Of a DNA stretch of 9,908 nt, positions 1 to 5,234 are shown piece by piece; the first letter of the stretch is position 1; every line of letters begins with the position of its first letter. A model generated the notes under the pieces. The model saw nothing but the letters and a program-made list of their open reading frames with translations. It did not search any database and was not told where the DNA came from. This stretch comes from JAJFFW01 sp963922595 (lineage in GTDB: Bacteria > Pseudomonadota > Alphaproteobacteria > Caulobacterales > Parvularculaceae), in assembly GCA_963922595.1 (NCBI GenBank), contig CAWUIM010000093.1, positions 1 to 9,908 of the forward strand. Reading direction: 5' to 3'. The translations under genes were made by a program, and so were the position numbers.

Positions 1-607
1 GAGCGGGTGCCTCTTCGACAACCGGCTCAGCGGCGGGTTCCGGCGCCGCCTCTTCGATGGCGATTTCGGAAAGAACTTTTTCAGCGGGGGTTTCAACGGG
101 CGCCGGCGCAGGGGCAGCCTCGGCGCGTGTCTCGGCGAGCGCGCTCGCCACTTCGTCAATCACATCCTCCGCTGACTGCGTATCGGCTTCAGCGGATACC
201 GGCTCGGGCGCCGCAGGTGTTGCGGGGGACGGATCGGTCGCCGGTTGAGGCGCAGCTTGCGGCGCAGGGGCTGGCTCAGGCGCAGGGGCTACAGCGACAG
301 TCGACGCCCCGACGCAGGAAAAGCCTTGCGCTTGCAGATCGGCGACAATGCCGCCGGCTTTTTCCGCACAAAAACCGCTTGAGTTATTGGCGTGGAACGG
401 CGTCTTGACGGTCTGGCCGTTATTGTACGTGTAACGCAGGTCGCACGCTTTGCCGACGACGCCCGGCTTCAACACTTCCAGCGTACGCACATCGGCGCCG
501 TTGGTGCAGGTTTGGGTTTGCGCATGGGCTGCGCCGCCCGCCGCCCCTCCGGCGAGAATGATTGACAGGATGATCGCTGTTTGAGCGGTTGTTTTTGTTG
601 ACTGCAT
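1..607 (-). CDS. Secreted four-cysteine protein with Ala/Pro/Glu-rich tail (C-terminus off the left edge)
   Basis: The reading frame opens at an ATG (607-605) and stays open to base 1, giving 202 visible residues with no stop. A GGAGGGG ribosome-binding site lies a few bases upstream of the start. Residues 1-29 form a signal peptide: a Lys at position 5, a hydrophobic stretch around IILSIILAGG, then AHA|Q, a typical signal peptidase I site. Residues about 30-100 make a small domain with four cysteines at 34, 55, 80 and 98, which fits two disulfides in the periplasm. It contains GFCAEKAGGIVADLQAQGFSC, which resembles a short uncharacterised domain of alphaproteobacterial secreted proteins with a pattern like GYCxxKAxxLVxxLxxxGWxC; that likeness is from memory. 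From about residue 103 to the edge the chain is low-complexity Ala/Pro/Glu/Val, probably a disordered spacer. It follows folA on the same strand after 124 bp, so it could share that transcript or have its own promoter. The function is unknown. The call as a real gene is firm, the role is not. Confidence 0.8.
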   Translation of the reverse strand, partial: MQSTKTTAQTAIILSIILAGGAAGGAAHAQTQTCTNGADVRTLEVLKPGVVGKACDLRYTYNNGQTVKTPFHANNSSGFCAEKAGGIVADLQAQGFSCVGASTVAVAPAPEPAPAPQAAPQPATDPSPATPAAPEPVSAEADTQSAEDVIDEVASALAETRAEAAPAPAPVETPAEKVLSEIAIEEAAPEPAAEPVVEEAPA

Positions 608-674
608 CGGTCCCCTCCGTCACGCCGCAAAATAAGGCCGGCGCTTCGTCTCCATTACACGGGTAAGTATCAGC

Positions 675-687
675 GTTTATGATAAAC
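675..687. promoter_or_regulatory. Perfect 13-bp palindrome upstream of the secreted-protein gene
   Basis: GTTTAT-G-ATAAAC is a perfect 6-1-6 inverted repeat in the AT-rich part of the gap between the folA stop and the ATG at 607. It sits about 68-80 bp upstream of that start, a plausible place for an operator or an upstream promoter element. No convincing -35/-10 pair accompanies it. The stem is too short and lacks a T-tract, so it is not a terminator. A regulatory role is inferred from position and symmetry only. Confidence 0.3.
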
Positions 688-731
688 AGATTGTTTAGAT
701 TCGGCGACTTAACCCCCGTTCATTCGTGCAA

Positions 732-1280
732 TCAGGGGCTTGTGCGGTGTGCGCGCACCCGGTCCAGGATCAAAAACTCGCAGGAATGATCGTTTTTGGC
801 CGATTTCTCCGCCCCGCCGACACGCACCTTGCGCCAATCGCCAGGATCAAACTCAGGGAAAAAGACGTCGCCGTCGACAATGGCGTTAACTTTCGTGAAA
901 TAAATGCGGTCGGCCTCCGGCAAAACCTGCTCATAAATCGCACCGCCGCCGATGACGCACATTTCGAGCGAATCAAGCGCCGCCGCTGAGGTACGCGCGA
1001 TCGCCTCCGCTGCGTGAAGATCGGGCGCGGCGAACGCGCCCTCCGGATCATACCCCGTCTGGCGCGAGACGATGATGTTGTCCCTATCCGGCAAGGGCTT
1101 GCCGATGCTGTCGAATGTTTTGCGGCCCATGATCACCGGCTTGCCGAGCGTGATCCGCTTGAACCATTTCAAATCGTCGGAGATCTTCCAGGCGAGCCCG
1201 CCATTGGCGCCGATGACGCCGTTTTCCGCAACCGCGACCACGATCGCGAGAAACGGGCCTTCCTTGTCCGCGGTGATCAT
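732..1280 (-). CDS. folA: Dihydrofolate reductase
   Basis: It encodes 182 residues. The enzyme reduces 7,8-dihydrofolate to tetrahydrofolate with NADPH in the cytoplasm and so regenerates the cofactor oxidised by thymidylate synthase. Recognisable DHFR segments in order are: VAENGVIGANGGLAW (about 17-31, the Met20-loop region), SDDLKWFK (34-41), GKPVIMGRKTFDSIGKPLP (46-64, cofactor and substrate binding), NIIVSR (68-73), CVIGGGAIYEQVLPEADRIY (108-127, NADPH-binding glycines), and FFPEFDPGDW (140-149). Asp36 matches the catalytic Asp27 of the E. coli enzyme. The start is supported by an ATGA overlap with the thyA stop, which points to translational coupling. It leaves about nine extra residues at the N-terminus compared with E. 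coli FolA. The residue matching Pro21 of the E. coli loop is Ala30 here, giving LAW where MPW or LPW is usual. Confidence 0.95.
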   Translation of the reverse strand: MITADKEGPFLAIVVAVAENGVIGANGGLAWKISDDLKWFKRITLGKPVIMGRKTFDSIGKPLPDRDNIIVSRQTGYDPEGAFAAPDLHAAEAIARTSAAALDSLEMCVIGGGAIYEQVLPEADRIYFTKVNAIVDGDVFFPEFDPGDWRKVRVGGAEKSAKNDHSCEFLILDRVRAHRTSP

Positions 1281-2071
1281 ACCGCCACCGCCGCCTTGAT
1301 GTGCGGCGCCGCCTGATAGTCCTCGATTGTAATGTCGTCATAGGTGAAGGCGAAGATGTCGGTCACCGCCGGGTTCAACGTCAATCTCGGCGGCGCGGTC
1401 GGCATGCGCTGCAATTGCAGCGCGGCCTGCTCAAAATGGTTCGCATAAAGATGAGCGTCGCCGAGTGTGTGAATAAACTCGCCCGGCTTTAGCCCGGTCG
1501 CTTGCGCCATCATCGCTGTCAGCAAAGCGTACGAGGCGATATTGAACGGCACGCCGAGAAAAATATCGCCGGAGCGTTGATAGAGCTGACAGGATAGACG
1601 CCCGTCCGCCACGAAAAACTGAAACAGGCAGTGACAGGGCGGCAGCGCCATGTCCTCAATTTGCGAAGGGTTCCACGCGCTGACCACAAGCCGGCGTGAA
1701 TTGGGATTGGTTTTGATCTCGTTGACGACCCAGGAAATCTGATCGACGGTCTTTCCGTCAGCGCCCGTCCACGAACGCCACTGACGCCCGTAGACCGGGC
1801 CGAGCTCGCCATTTTCATCGGCCCACTCATCCCAGATCGAAACGCCGTTTTCTTTCAGATAACGAATGTTCGTATCGCCGGAGAGGAACCACAACAGCTC
1901 ATGGATGATCGACTTTAAATGCAGCTTCTTGGTGGTCAGGAGCGGGAAACCGTCCGACAGATCGAACCGCATTTGATGACCGAAAACAGCCCGCACGCCG
2001 GTTCCGGTGCGATCGCCCCGGTCGGTTCCCGTTTCATACGCGCGGCGCAACAAATCCAGATACTGCTTCAT
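1277..2071 (-). CDS. thyA: Thymidylate synthase
   Basis: It encodes 264 residues, the same length as E. coli ThyA. The enzyme methylates dUMP to dTMP using 5,10-methylene-tetrahydrofolate and releases dihydrofolate, which the next gene's product recycles. Key residues fall on the E. coli numbering: Arg21 in DRTGTG, the catalytic nucleophile Cys146 in LPPCHC, Arg166 in QRSGD (phosphate binding), and the FNIASYALL and HTLGDAHLYANH dUMP-binding segments. The C-terminus ends AAPHIKAAVAV, close to the usual PHPTIKAPVAV. An AGGAGAG ribosome-binding sequence lies upstream at somewhat long spacing (about 12-13 nt). thyA is first in a thyA-folA operon, with a 4-bp stop/start overlap. Nothing is missing; it looks fully functional. 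Confidence 0.98.
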   Translation of the reverse strand: MKQYLDLLRRAYETGTDRGDRTGTGVRAVFGHQMRFDLSDGFPLLTTKKLHLKSIIHELLWFLSGDTNIRYLKENGVSIWDEWADENGELGPVYGRQWRSWTGADGKTVDQISWVVNEIKTNPNSRRLVVSAWNPSQIEDMALPPCHCLFQFFVADGRLSCQLYQRSGDIFLGVPFNIASYALLTAMMAQATGLKPGEFIHTLGDAHLYANHFEQAALQLQRMPTAPPRLTLNPAVTDIFAFTYDDITIEDYQAAPHIKAAVAV

Positions 2072-2099
2072 CTAAGGCCCGACTCTCCTCTTTGGCGAT

Positions 2100-2128
2100 A
2101 TTTTATCAATCGCCCACGCCAGTGTCAC
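2100..2128 (-). promoter_or_regulatory. Sigma70-type promoter of thyA-folA
   Basis: Read on the minus strand, GTGACA (2128-2123, 5 of 6 to TTGACA) is followed after exactly 17 bp by TAAAAT (2105-2100, 5 of 6 to TATAAT). Transcription would start near 2093 and leave a leader of about 22 nt containing the AGGAGAG ribosome-binding site of thyA. The hexamers and spacing are seen directly; activity is inferred. Confidence 0.6.
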
Positions 2129-2183
2129 ATATTTCGCGCCGGCGCCGGTGCGCCGCTGCACTATCTCCTGCGGGCAAATCCAA

Positions 2184-2189
2184 TAGAAT
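2184..2189 (+). promoter_or_regulatory. Possible -10 element for the DUF4153 gene
   Basis: TAGAAT (5 of 6 to TATAAT) lies 34 bp before the proposed ATG at 2224, in the divergent region shared with thyA. No clear -35 hexamer is found at 16-18 bp spacing, so this is a weak call based on position and one hexamer. Confidence 0.25.
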
Positions 2190-2223
2190 AGGCCCGCGTA
2201 AAGGACATGCAGGGCTACGGGCC

Positions 2224-3723
2224 ATGGGGTCAACGACCGTGAACAAGGCTGGGGAAAAAGGACATTGGGGCGACGCGCTCGCCGCCGCGCTGGTCGGTCT
2301 CATCGCCGGCCTCCTCGCCTATGGGGCCATGCAATTCTGGGCGGCGCAAAGCCCAAGGCCGGTGCTCGCGGTGACCCTGCTCTATGCGCTCGCCATGGGC
2401 GCTTTGTCATTCTTCTTCCTCGCCGCGCGCGGACGCGTTTTGCAGAGCGCGCTCTGCGCCGCCGTCATCGCGCTCATTTTGACGCCGTCGACCTTTCATA
2501 TGGCGCGCGCCGCCACCGACCCGATGCAGCGGATCGCCGAATTCCCGGTCTATTTCTGGTTCGCGATCGCTGGGCCTTTATGCGCCTATCTTCTGGCGAG
2601 CCTCGCTTCGGGACTTTTCTTTGCAGAGAAATCATCTCGCAAATACGACCCGGTTTTTATGTACGGCCTGACGCAGCCGCTTGTCGCTCTTTGCGCAGCG
2701 CTCTTTTCCTTCGCTGGCGTCGCCTTGTTGCTGGCTGGCGCGTTTATGCTTGAAAATTTCGGGATCGCCGGCGCCCCGGCCGCCGTTCAAAAACCATGGG
2801 TGTTATTGCCGGCGCTCGGCGCACTCGCAGGATTTTCGATTGTCTTTATACGGAGCCGCCAGGGCTTTGTGGGCGGCTTGAGGTTCTTTCTGTTGTTGCT
2901 GAGCCGGTTCGCCATGCCCGCCATCGCCGTCGTGAATATCGTTTTGCTGGTTGCAATAGCGGGCGGCGGCTTGCGATTGGTGCTCGATACCGAGTTTGGG
3001 GCCGCGGCGCTCACCGCTTACGGTCTTGCGGGCCTCTTCGCGCTTAACGGCGTTTATCAAAATGGCGAGGCGGGTGCGCCGGCGGCGTGGCTGCGGGTCT
3101 CGGTGATGGCGAGCGCGGTTACGGCGCCAATCCTGCTCGCTATTGCGGTCTATGGGCTCGCCTATCAAGTGGGCGGGACCGGTCTGACGCCGGAGCGCAC
3201 CATTCTCATAGTCGTCGCAGGCGGCGCCCTTCTTTACAGTCTCGGCGCCGCCGTCAGCCTCGTCGGCGCGCTTAACCGGCGCGGCGAGCGCTGGATGCCG
3301 TTGCTGGCGCCGTTCAACATGGCGATGGCGGCGGTCTGGGCGATGGCGTTTCTTGTCCTCGCGAGCCCCCTCGCCGATCCGTGGGCGATGTCCGCACGCC
3401 AACAGGCGAAACGCCTTCTCAATGGCGCGCCGCCCGCCGAAGATTTCGATTTCGGGTACCTGAAATTCAAGCTTGGCCGTCATGGCGACGCGGCGCTGCG
3501 CGACCTGGCGGCCCTCGCCGATCATCCGGATGCGGAGACAATCCGGCGCGGCGCGGCGCGCGCTCTCGCCGCCGTCACCCCATGGGATTACGAAAACGCC
3601 GCCGCGGAACCGGCGCGAATTGAATCACCGGCCGAGAGGGACACGGACGGGCCCATGGCCCTGCCGCTCAACCCGGTCGATAACCCGGCCCGCGATGAGC
3701 CGGCGGCCAAAACGCCTGAGTGA
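2224..3723 (+). CDS. DUF4153-type multi-pass inner-membrane protein
   Basis: It encodes 499 residues from the ATG at 2224. The frame is open back to 2092, but that extension is Arg/Ser-rich, lies over the thyA promoter region and is not protein-like, so the later start is preferred. A GTG at 2239 is an alternative. About eleven hydrophobic segments span residues ~16-382, starting with DALAAALVGLIAGLLAYGAM and ending near MAAVWAMAFLVLAS. The segment GTGLTPERTILIVVAGGALL (about 315-335) and the post-membrane stretch FDFGYLKFKLGRHGDAALRDL (about 405-425) match patterns I recall from alphaproteobacterial DUF4153 proteins, which carry GLTPxR and FDFxxLRFxLGRYG. The last ~60 residues are hydrophilic, rich in Pro, Ala and Glu, and probably cytoplasmic. 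The biochemical role of the family is not established. The gene is divergent from thyA and convergent with the XRE regulator, so it is probably transcribed alone. Confidence 0.85.
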   Translation: MGSTTVNKAGEKGHWGDALAAALVGLIAGLLAYGAMQFWAAQSPRPVLAVTLLYALAMGALSFFFLAARGRVLQSALCAAVIALILTPSTFHMARAATDPMQRIAEFPVYFWFAIAGPLCAYLLASLASGLFFAEKSSRKYDPVFMYGLTQPLVALCAALFSFAGVALLLAGAFMLENFGIAGAPAAVQKPWVLLPALGALAGFSIVFIRSRQGFVGGLRFFLLLLSRFAMPAIAVVNIVLLVAIAGGGLRLVLDTEFGAAALTAYGLAGLFALNGVYQNGEAGAPAAWLRVSVMASAVTAPILLAIAVYGLAYQVGGTGLTPERTILIVVAGGALLYSLGAAVSLVGALNRRGERWMPLLAPFNMAMAAVWAMAFLVLASPLADPWAMSARQQAKRLLNGAPPAEDFDFGYLKFKLGRHGDAALRDLAALADHPDAETIRRGAARALAAVTPWDYENAAAEPARIESPAERDTDGPMALPLNPVDNPARDEPAAKTPE

Positions 3724-3739
3724 AAAACGCCGGCGCCGC

Positions 3740-3970
3740 TTAGTCTTTGCGCAAAACCACTTTGCGGGTGGGTCCGTTATAATCAGCGACGCCGTCAGCG
3801 ATGGCGTAACAAGCCAGCCTAACCGACTGAGGGATGGTCACTTTTTCCCCGTCTCTTTCGCCTTTTTCGTAATACTGGATCATGCGGCGCTTCAGCCCCA
3901 GCGCGTGGGCCGCTTCTTTTTGCGAGAGATTGAGCGATCTGCGCCACTTTTTAAAATCTGACGGCTCCAT
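3740..3970 (-). CDS. Small XRE-family helix-turn-helix regulator
   Basis: It encodes 76 residues from the ATG at 3970-3968, preceded by AAGGGGAAGACG, a good ribosome-binding site. The frame is open further upstream to 4027, but the added residues (MCAMCASGRETARGG...) look unlike the family and lie in the promoter region. The helix-turn-helix is clear: FKKWRRSLNLSQKEAAHALG (about 6-25) with the recognition helix LKRRMIQYYEKGER (25-38), then a short segment, VTIPQSVRLACYAIADG, which is typical of one-domain alphaproteobacterial XRE proteins. It should bind DNA as a dimer in the cytoplasm. It is divergent from ssrA, and repeats in the shared 170-bp region could be its operators, suggesting autoregulation. 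The target is unknown. It converges on the DUF4153 gene with 16 bp between stops. Confidence 0.85.
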   Translation of the reverse strand: MEPSDFKKWRRSLNLSQKEAAHALGLKRRMIQYYEKGERDGEKVTIPQSVRLACYAIADGVADYNGPTRKVVLRKD

Positions 3971-4010
3971 CGTCTTCCCCTTGCCGCCTCGCGCGGTTTC
4001 TCTTCCCGAT

Positions 4011-4036
4011 GCGCACATAGCGCACATTTGTTACAA
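4011..4036. promoter_or_regulatory. Tandem 9-bp repeat and adjoining TTGTTACAA palindrome (candidate operator)
   Basis: GCGCACATA (4011-4019) is followed directly by GCGCACATT (4020-4028), a tandem repeat matching at 8 of 9 positions. It runs into TTGT-T-ACAA (4028-4036), a perfect 4-1-4 palindrome. The cluster begins about 40 bp upstream of the XRE start, where an autoregulatory operator would be expected. A related TTGTTAC motif occurs on the opposite strand at about 4115-4122. The repeats are seen directly; binding by the regulator is inference. Confidence 0.35.
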
Positions 4037-4089
4037 CTATCTGACAAACAGCGCGTTTTTTCATCCCCCTGAAACGCGATTTCGTCGTC

Positions 4090-4105
4090 GCCGGCCCTGG
4101 CCGGC
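4090..4105. repeat. GC-rich 7-2-7 inverted repeat in the xre/ssrA divergent region
   Basis: GCCGGCC-CT-GGCCGGC is a perfect inverted repeat. It lies between the regulator and ssrA, just upstream of the proposed ssrA -35 element. It has no T-tract on either side. It could be a protein-binding site or a transcriptional insulator; nothing in the sequence decides which. Confidence 0.4.
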
Positions 4106-4106
4106 C

Positions 4107-4135
4107 TTCAAATCGTAACAATTTCCCCCTACATA
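4107..4135 (+). promoter_or_regulatory. Candidate ssrA promoter
   Basis: TTCAAA (4107-4112, 4 of 6 to TTGACA), a 17-bp spacer and TACATA (4130-4135, 3 of 6 to TATAAT) are followed about 7 bp later by the first paired base of the tmRNA acceptor-piece hairpin at 4142. The hexamers are weak matches. The call rests mainly on the exact 17-bp spacing and on the position directly before the mature RNA. Confidence 0.35.
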
Positions 4136-4141
4136 GAGGAT

Positions 4142-4470
4142 GCCGGCGCAAGTCGGCTATGGCGATAAAAGACCCGTGTAATAAGCGGTTCGGACCCGGG
4201 GGCGGTACCCGGCGGCTCCACCAAATCCCCTGACGCGACGCGCGCGGGGTCTTCGGCGGGGCCGAAATAGGATCGACGAGCGTGTAAAGACGACGTTTTC
4301 GCCCGGTTCGCCTCCGTTATTTGGCGAAACTTGAATAGTTGCAAATGACAACTACTCGGAAGATTTCGCTCTCGCTGCGTAACGCAGTGCGAGTGATTTC
4401 GCATTAAAGTCCTGGCCTCTTTCCAAGGCCAGGCGGGGCCCCCCGGCGCCTGGCAACAGAAGCCGGGGAC
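4142..4470 (+). ncRNA. ssrA: Transfer-messenger RNA, circularly permuted two-piece form
   Basis: tmRNA rescues stalled ribosomes: alanyl-tmRNA enters the A site and its internal frame adds a degradation tag. The halves are in swapped order, as in other alphaproteobacteria. The acceptor piece (about 4142-4223) opens with a hairpin GCCGGC-GCAA-GTCGGC (4142-4157) and ends with T-stem CCGGG/CCCGG (4196-4200, 4208-4212), acceptor strand CGGCTCC (4213-4219) and encoded ACCA. A 34-nt spacer (4224-4257), closed by CCCC/GGGG, is presumably excised. The coding piece starts at GGGGCCG (4258-4264), which pairs with CGGCTCC over seven pairs and keeps the G3-U wobble that alanyl-tRNA synthetase requires. 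TTTTCGCC (4296-4303) can pair with GGCGATAAAA (4161-4170) as helix P2. The tag frame is at 4341-4382. Hairpins CCTGGCCT/AGGCCAGG (4411-4433) and the CCTGGCAACAGAAGCCGGGG segment end the RNA. Both outer ends are approximate. The T-loop, GGCGGTA, is unusual. Confidence 0.95.
4341..4382 (+). other. ssrA: tmRNA tag-peptide reading frame, ANDNYSEDFALAA
   Basis: Translation resumes at GCA (4341) and runs 13 codons to TAA (4380-4382), giving ANDNYSEDFALAA. With the alanine carried by the tmRNA the tag is 14 residues, the same length as the Caulobacter tag AANDNFAEEFAVAA. The AANDNY part is the segment recognised by SspB, and the ALAA end is the ClpX/ClpA recognition end. The stop codon lies in the loop of a stem formed by CTCGCTGCG and the following CGCAGTGCGAG. 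Confidence 0.93.
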
Positions 4471-4487
4471 TTCTTTTGTTTTCTTAT
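4441..4487 (+). terminator. Rho-independent terminator of ssrA
   Basis: CCCCGGC (4441-4447) pairs with GCCGGGG (4462-4468) around a 14-nt loop and is followed by ACTTCTTTTGTTTTCTT, a T-rich tract. The same bases belong to the conserved 3' end of the alphaproteobacterial coding piece, so the hairpin probably serves both RNA structure and termination. Confidence 0.6.
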
Positions 4488-4682
4488 GCGAAACCCAAAA
4501 GCCTCAACGCAGGGGCCGGCGCGAGCGGTTGAAGGCGGGCCGCCGCTTCCCCTAATCGGCGAAAGCCGGTAATCAATTTTCAAGGGAAATACCGCCTCAA
4601 GCCTTTCCCAACCGGCGCGATCGGATTAAATCCAGCGGGCGGCGACTTCCGTATCACAAGCAGGAACAGGGCCCTTAGTCTC
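4488..4682. other. Intergenic region between ssrA and sspB
   Basis: This stretch has no plausible gene on either strand. It holds a short CGGC-GAAA-GCCG hairpin (about 4557-4568) and several GC-rich stretches. I could not find a -35/-10 pair at good spacing. sspB must be transcribed either from a promoter here that I cannot recognise or by read-through from ssrA. Confidence 0.5.
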
Positions 4683-5204
4683 GTGAGCGATATCGAACTC
4701 GACTATGATTATCTGGCGCAGCAGGCGTTGCGGAAGGTCGTGGCGGACGTGCTCAATATCACCGCCGATCTTGGGGCGGCGCCGGGCGAGCATCACTTCT
4801 ATATCGAATTTCTCACCGATGCGCCGGGTGTCTCCCTGCCCGACCATCTGAAAACAAGTTATCCGGAACGGATGACCATCGTTCTCCAGCATCAGTTTGA
4901 AAATCTGAATGTGACCGACGAGGGCTTTTCCGTCAGCCTCTTTTTCAAAGGCAAGCAAGCCGATCTATCGATCCCGTTTGATGCGGTCACGAGTTTTGCC
5001 GACCCGAGCGTACAATTCGGCCTGCGCTTCGACGCTGGCCCTCCCGATGAGACAACCCTGCGCGCAGATAGCAAAGAACCACCGCCGAAAGTTGAACCCC
5101 TTCCGGTGGACGAACACGCCGAGATGGGCGATGACAAGAATAGCGACAGCGCGGCGCAAGAAAGCGGCGACGTTGTCAGTCTCGACGCATTTCGAAAAAA
5201 ATAG
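4683..5204 (+). CDS. sspB: SspB, ClpXP adaptor for ssrA-tagged proteins (alphaproteobacterial type)
   Basis: It encodes 173 residues. SspB binds the AANDxx part of the ssrA tag and tethers the tagged protein to ClpX, speeding its degradation. The start is GTG at 4683; no in-frame ATG lies upstream or close downstream, and MSDIELDYDYLAQQAL matches the family's usual N-terminus. The substrate-binding core (about 1-117) shows GEHHFYIEFLTDAPGVSLP (35-53), YPERMTIVLQHQFENL (60-75), GFSVSLFF (81-88), IPFDAVTSFADPSVQFGLRF (97-116). Residues ~118-160 are an acidic, Pro-rich, probably disordered linker. The last residues, VVSLDAFRKK, are conserved at the end of this family as I recall and by analogy with E. 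coli would be the ClpX-docking tail; that assignment is inference. The ribosome-binding site is weak (AGGAA about 17 nt upstream), suggesting low expression. The gene follows ssrA by about 200 bp and precedes fumC by 30 bp. Confidence 0.93.
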   Translation: MSDIELDYDYLAQQALRKVVADVLNITADLGAAPGEHHFYIEFLTDAPGVSLPDHLKTSYPERMTIVLQHQFENLNVTDEGFSVSLFFKGKQADLSIPFDAVTSFADPSVQFGLRFDAGPPDETTLRADSKEPPPKVEPLPVDEHAEMGDDKNSDSAAQESGDVVSLDAFRKK

Positions 5205-5234
5205 CGCCGCAACCGAACGCTCAGGGTGGCTTAA

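Noticed and set aside
420..623. A 67-codon minus-strand open frame overlapping the secreted-protein start
   Set aside because: It is a shifted frame of the secreted protein, whose own frame has the signal peptide and ribosome-binding site.
2092..2223. An N-terminal extension of the DUF4153 protein starting at 2092
   Set aside because: It is Arg/Ser-rich, overlaps the thyA promoter and lacks a ribosome-binding site. The ATG at 2224 starts just before a normal membrane-protein N-terminus.
2803..3525. A 240-codon minus-strand open frame opposite the DUF4153 gene
   Set aside because: The product is very rich in Arg, Gln and His with no domain. The plus strand encodes a coherent membrane protein.
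3699..3734. GCCGGCG...CGCCGGC inverted repeat at the end of the DUF4153 gene
   Set aside because: The stem of 7 bp has a 22-nt loop, lies mostly within coding sequence and has no T-tract, so it is not a convincing terminator.
4129..4404. Minus-strand open frames across 4129-4404
   Set aside because: They lie over the tmRNA, which has clear structure and tag on the plus strand. The predicted peptides are antisense to structural RNA.
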